This document shows positions 60,627-64,000 of a DNA stretch of 64,000 nucleotides, piece after piece (the stretch's first letter is position 1; the number at the start of each line of letters is the position of its first letter). Below the pieces are notes generated by a model that saw nothing but the letters and a program-made list of their open reading frames with translations, searched no databases and was not told where the DNA came from. Where the stretch lies: positions 13,983,840-14,047,839 of the forward strand of contig OY855915.1 of NCBI GenBank assembly GCA_963693305.1, written 5' to 3'. The stretch is from Meandrina meandrites (lineage: Eukaryota; Cnidaria; Anthozoa; Scleractinia; Meandrinidae). A program made the position numbers and the translations under genes.

Positions 60627-61612
60627 AAACAACAAAATAATACTCAGCAATTATTCCACTCATGCACATTGGATATGGAATGGAATATAGGCAACAACTC
60701 GAGTAGTGCTAGCCTGAATTTCAGATGTCTTCCTCTAGTCGCGTACTCTCAAGAAGAGACGTCTAAATAAAATAGCTGCTAATGCCATCCAGTGACATCA
60801 CTACACTTCGCTTTAATTCATGCAGAAAAGTTTCTGTCAAGGCCATCACTTTGTGAAAGACAAATCGCTTTAATAAAGGAATACACGTTTAAAATTGTTT
60901 TAATAGTAAACTGACATGAAATGCATGAGATTTAAATCAACTGCATGCTATATTCTTTAAAGCACTGATTTAATCTGATCTGATTTGCTTTACTAGCAAT
61001 CAGAATAATATGTCCTAAGCTTTAGCTTATGCTGCAAACAAATACACTCTTGAGAACTTGATTCGCTTTAACTTGAATGAATTTATTAAGACAGTTACAG
61101 AGGCAGCAAGAAAAGGAATTCAGTACAAGAATATCCTACTTGATCGTGGACACTGAGATCAGAAATCACCTGTTGGACATAACAAAACAACAAAGTTTTA
61201 TTCGAAAAAATACTCCGTGTCAGAGCGGTCACCGCCACTAATTTAAAACCTACCAGCTTTCCATATTGATTCTACATCTGTAGAAAAACTGAAAGAATAG
61301 TAAAATAATAACTAATAAATTATTTTTTGGATCAGAAGGTGAACTCTTTGCAGCCATTTCAAAATTACACTCTGCGTTGAAATTTACTTATAATCACACA
61401 TAATTATGCGAATGATTTTTATATCAACCAATTAAAATCACTACTTGGTTTTCAGGAAGTGATGTCTCTGGGCAGCATTATTATGTTCAGACATCTCTTC
61501 TTGGGCCTAAGTGACCAGAGAGAGACATAAATTCAGACTAGGGTAGTGCCTCATTGGCTGTAACCGTCTTGTATCCAACAAGTGTAAGTGGAATAATCAC
61601 TTTGTTAAAAAC
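60627..61612. mobile_element. About 1-kb fold-back MITE
   Basis: Left arm about 60627-60840 (attattccactcatgcacat...ggatatgg; agtgctagcctgaatttcag; caagaagagacgtct; cagtgacatcact) is the imperfect inverse of the right arm about 61410-61612. The outer arm matches the small fold-back at 36068-36205, so the two belong to one family. No coding capacity. Confidence 0.78.
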
Positions 61613-62825
61613 ACCAAAAGAATGACAAAATATTAAAGCTAACTTAGTGGTATTCTAGCCTAGTGGCCTATCCAACCAGAGCTTATCCTGGTTTTGGTGA
61701 CATTAAGTATTTCTACTATCCCCAGGAGCTAGGAAGGTTGCCACAACATTGTATTTGCTAGAAACCATTTCCACACCTGTGTCGATGGAGACTGTGACTA
61801 TGAGAGTTAAGTGCCTTACTGTGGCCTGGGCTGACACCATTACCACTTAATCCAGTCTACCACATTGACCATCAAGCCACCGCACCACCGCAGATGTTCA
61901 TTTTTAGCTTGGAAAATTAGAATTTTCTGAATTCTTACCAACAGCCCAAATTAAATCCCTCCATCAGATCCTGTTAAACTTTTGATAATCTGCTGACTAG
62001 TGCATATATTGTCCATCAGTAATTTTGCATACATTTTTCTTTTAATGATTCAATTTTCAGGATAATGGTTATGTATTATTAACAGGTTAAGGCCAGGTCG
62101 TGTGGACACTACAATCGCAAAGCATTATTTTGTGACGTATTCAAGATGGGAAGGATCTTGAGCGTGTCAGGCCGTGATTTCGGGGGTAAGCAAAACCATT
62201 TGTCTCTACTGGTTGTGCATCTTTCTCTTCCAAATATTTGGATTTCAAAAATTTAAGTCTTTTTCTTGCAATTTCAGTGAACTATGTAATGAAATGGCCA
62301 TTATTTATGACAGAATTAGACGTTGAAAATCACTGCTTTATCCAAACACTCCACTAAAAGGGATCTTTTTCTCGCAGTCCACCCGTCAAAATGTCTTAAA
62401 TGTCTGAGAAAATATGAAAGAAAAGTATAAGAATCTAATGCATTCAGGGTGCCCCTGTGTGCCCCTCTCTTTCTGCCTGAATTTTTAACTTGAAGTTTGC
62501 TTGTCATCTTTTCATGCCATGTGATAGCAGCTCAAAGGCGAGTTGGAAAGTACTTCAATCTATTATCTGTTTTCATGTGTAATTCTCTCATGATTTAATT
62601 TAGAATCGCTTCGAGCATTTTTGGCGGACCATAAATGAATATTTTAAAATAGTTTAAATGGCTTTTTGCTTTTTGATTTCCTCTCCCTGCATGCTTTTTG
62701 GTTAAAATCGAGAATTTAATATTTTCTTTTATGTTAAAACTTTATTGTTAAATTTTGAAGTCTGTTCATTTCAAGTTGAATTTTATTTTTCCCGATCAGT
62801 TGTCATGAATAGAAAAATTGGGCAT
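61613..62825. other. Mostly featureless; possible short exon at 62147
   Basis: ATGGGAAGGATCTTGAGCGT at 62147 gives MGRILSVSGRDFG and ends at a GGGG|GTAAGC donor (62186 area). Weak evidence; no partner exon. The rest shows nothing. Confidence 0.3.
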
Positions 62826-62859
62826 AGACCTGGCTCTTGGCATACCCCTGGAAAGCCAG

Positions 62860-63112
62860 GAAATTAAATGCCAAAGATAACACAAGGTCCAGAACAGAAC
62901 ATTAGGAAGACACTGTTTGGGAGAGGAAACCCAGTTTCAAGCTCAAAGGAAGAGGAAAAGCCAAACGTTTGGTGTAGATTGATGGCCCTCATACATTGGG
63001 TTATACTGTGATGGCGCTGCAACAAATGTGTGCCCCAATACCAAAGATGAAAAGTTTTGGGAGTGCTGTCCAAATACTATCGCTGAATCAACTAATTTGC
63101 TAAAACGAACAG
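62860..63112 (+). CDS. Unrecognised gene, copy B, upstream exon
   Basis: Frame IRKTLFGRGNPVSSSKEEEK then PNVWCRLMA; after a shift near 62985 the frame reads SYIGLYCDGAATNVCPNTKD, EKFWECCPNTIAESTNLLKR and reaches the donor ACAG|GTTAGA at 63112. The Cys-rich end supplies the C pairs of a BED/C2H2-like finger whose HxxxxH follows in the next exon. The phase (one base over) joins exactly to the acceptor at 63423. This exon has no counterpart upstream of copy A. Confidence 0.55.
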
Positions 63113-63422
63113 GTTAGAGCCATATATTTACTTTCAAAGTTATTTCTTTGGGGGGAATGTGAAATATGGTAGTCTTCAGCTGCACTTTGCAAAAGCATCC
63201 ACAACTGCCCCCAAGGAGATTACTGGACAATGACATGTAGTGAACAGTGAAGTAGATGAGCCCAAAGATGTTGCTGCATTTCACTGCATATGAAATGGCT
63301 TCAAAACTCCAACTTCATAGGCACTTTGCATAAATGGTTTGCTGTCAGCATTAGAATAACCAAACTTATCTGTGCAACAAGAAAGTGTGTAAATATATTT
63401 TTTTCCATATTAATTTTTGCAG

Positions 63423-64000
63423 GATCTTCATGCTGTACAGCGGTGACGAAACACTTAGAGAAAGCCCATCCCTCATTATGTGATGCTGAAGATGCCTATG
63501 GGGTGGATTACTTCGATTTACCTGTAACCAGCACCCCACAGACACCTACATGTAAGAGCTCTGAATGGCAGGACCAGCCACTGTCACCAATCTTTGGTCA
63601 TTCGCCAACTGTGCAAACACAAGTTGAAGGAAATGTTTGTATCAGAGATGTTGTAACAAAATTAGTGGAAATGTTCAAGATGGCAATGACCAAGTGAATG
63701 CAGTTGCAGCTAATTGCATACCTTCTCAAGGTCTTCATTTAGAGCACATATGGATTGAACTTTCTCCATTTATTCATGGTGACATTATTGAGACAGTGAT
63801 ATCCAGTGTTATCACCCTCTATTGTTATGGGAAGAAGAATTTGTTGTACATTTTATCAAAGATCTTATCTGAGCATAAGCTTAAACTTGATCAAATGCCA
63901 ATTGGATTAATTGATTACAACCTACGGTTCTTCCATGAAGAGTCCGCTGTAAAACTGGAAATAGAAGACTATTATCAAGTCTGCCAAGAAACTATGATGG
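63423..64000 (+). pseudogene. Unrecognised gene, copy B, main exon (cut by window end)
   Basis: After tttttgcag, the frame reads SSCCTAVTKHLEKAHPSLCD, AEDAYGVDYFDLPVTSTPQT and SPIFGHSPTVQTQVEGN. It hits a stop at 63695 in that frame, while a neighbouring frame continues with NDQVNAVAANCIPSQGLHLE, HIWIELSPFIHG, ETVISSVITL, LDQMPIGLIDYNLRFFHEES and LEIEDYYQVCQETMM to the window edge. One frame break near 63650 therefore separates two good halves. It is the better preserved of the two copies and lacks the early stop of copy A. Family not recognised. Confidence 0.6.

Overview
This is metazoan nuclear DNA: AT-rich, intron-type splice signals, no bacterial operons, and a dense mix of eukaryotic mobile elements. 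The combination seen here (Polinton/Maverick, DIRS-like, Penelope-like with GIY-YIG, L1/Tx1- and CR1/L2-like LINE tails, TTAA- and TA-flanked MITEs, tRNA-derived SINEs) and several repeat phrases I recognise from coral sequence suggest an anthozoan cnidarian, probably a stony coral. That assignment is from memory and inference, not a search.

Layout. 1-6.3 kb is a decayed Polinton/Maverick neighbourhood: on the minus strand an unusual protein built from about ten 50-residue repeats (broken by a 395-bp MITE and frameshifts), a truncated plus-strand retroviral-type integrase, and a nearly full-length minus-strand protein-primed DNA polymerase B with two stops and three frameshifts. 7.4-13.6 kb is a repeat block: a 173-bp tandem repeat, polypurine repeats, a 2.4-kb satellite with internal inversions, a 39-bp telomere-like minisatellite interrupted by a TTAA-flanked MITE. 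16.9-19.2 kb holds a Pro/Ala-rich candidate first exon, an 89-bp minisatellite and a DIRS-type reverse transcriptase remnant. 19.3-20.6 kb is a 408-bp tandem duplication with an insertion in one copy only.

23-35.2 kb is a diverged array (period about 4.4 kb) that ends in a decayed Penelope-like element (RT plus GIY-YIG) into which a CR1/L2-like LINE has jumped; three hammerhead-ribozyme-like motifs lie in the array. 38.7-42.1 kb is a 3.4-kb imperfect palindrome with SINE copies in its arms and a (TTA)n tract at its centre, followed by a tRNA-derived SINE at 42.6 kb. 43-47.5 kb has promoter-like, GC-richer stretches, short candidate exons and a 918-bp hAT-like element. 48-49.8 kb carries a MITE and two LINE ORF2 tails. 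50-55.8 kb is largely featureless.

55.9-58.3 kb and 62.8-64 kb hold two copies of an unrecognised multi-exon gene with a BED/C2H2-like finger; splice phases fit, but both copies carry frame breaks. No intact, confidently functional host gene was found; most of the window is transposon debris. The strongest leads are the 50-residue repeat protein, the hammerhead-like motifs, the large palindrome and the duplicated unrecognised gene.
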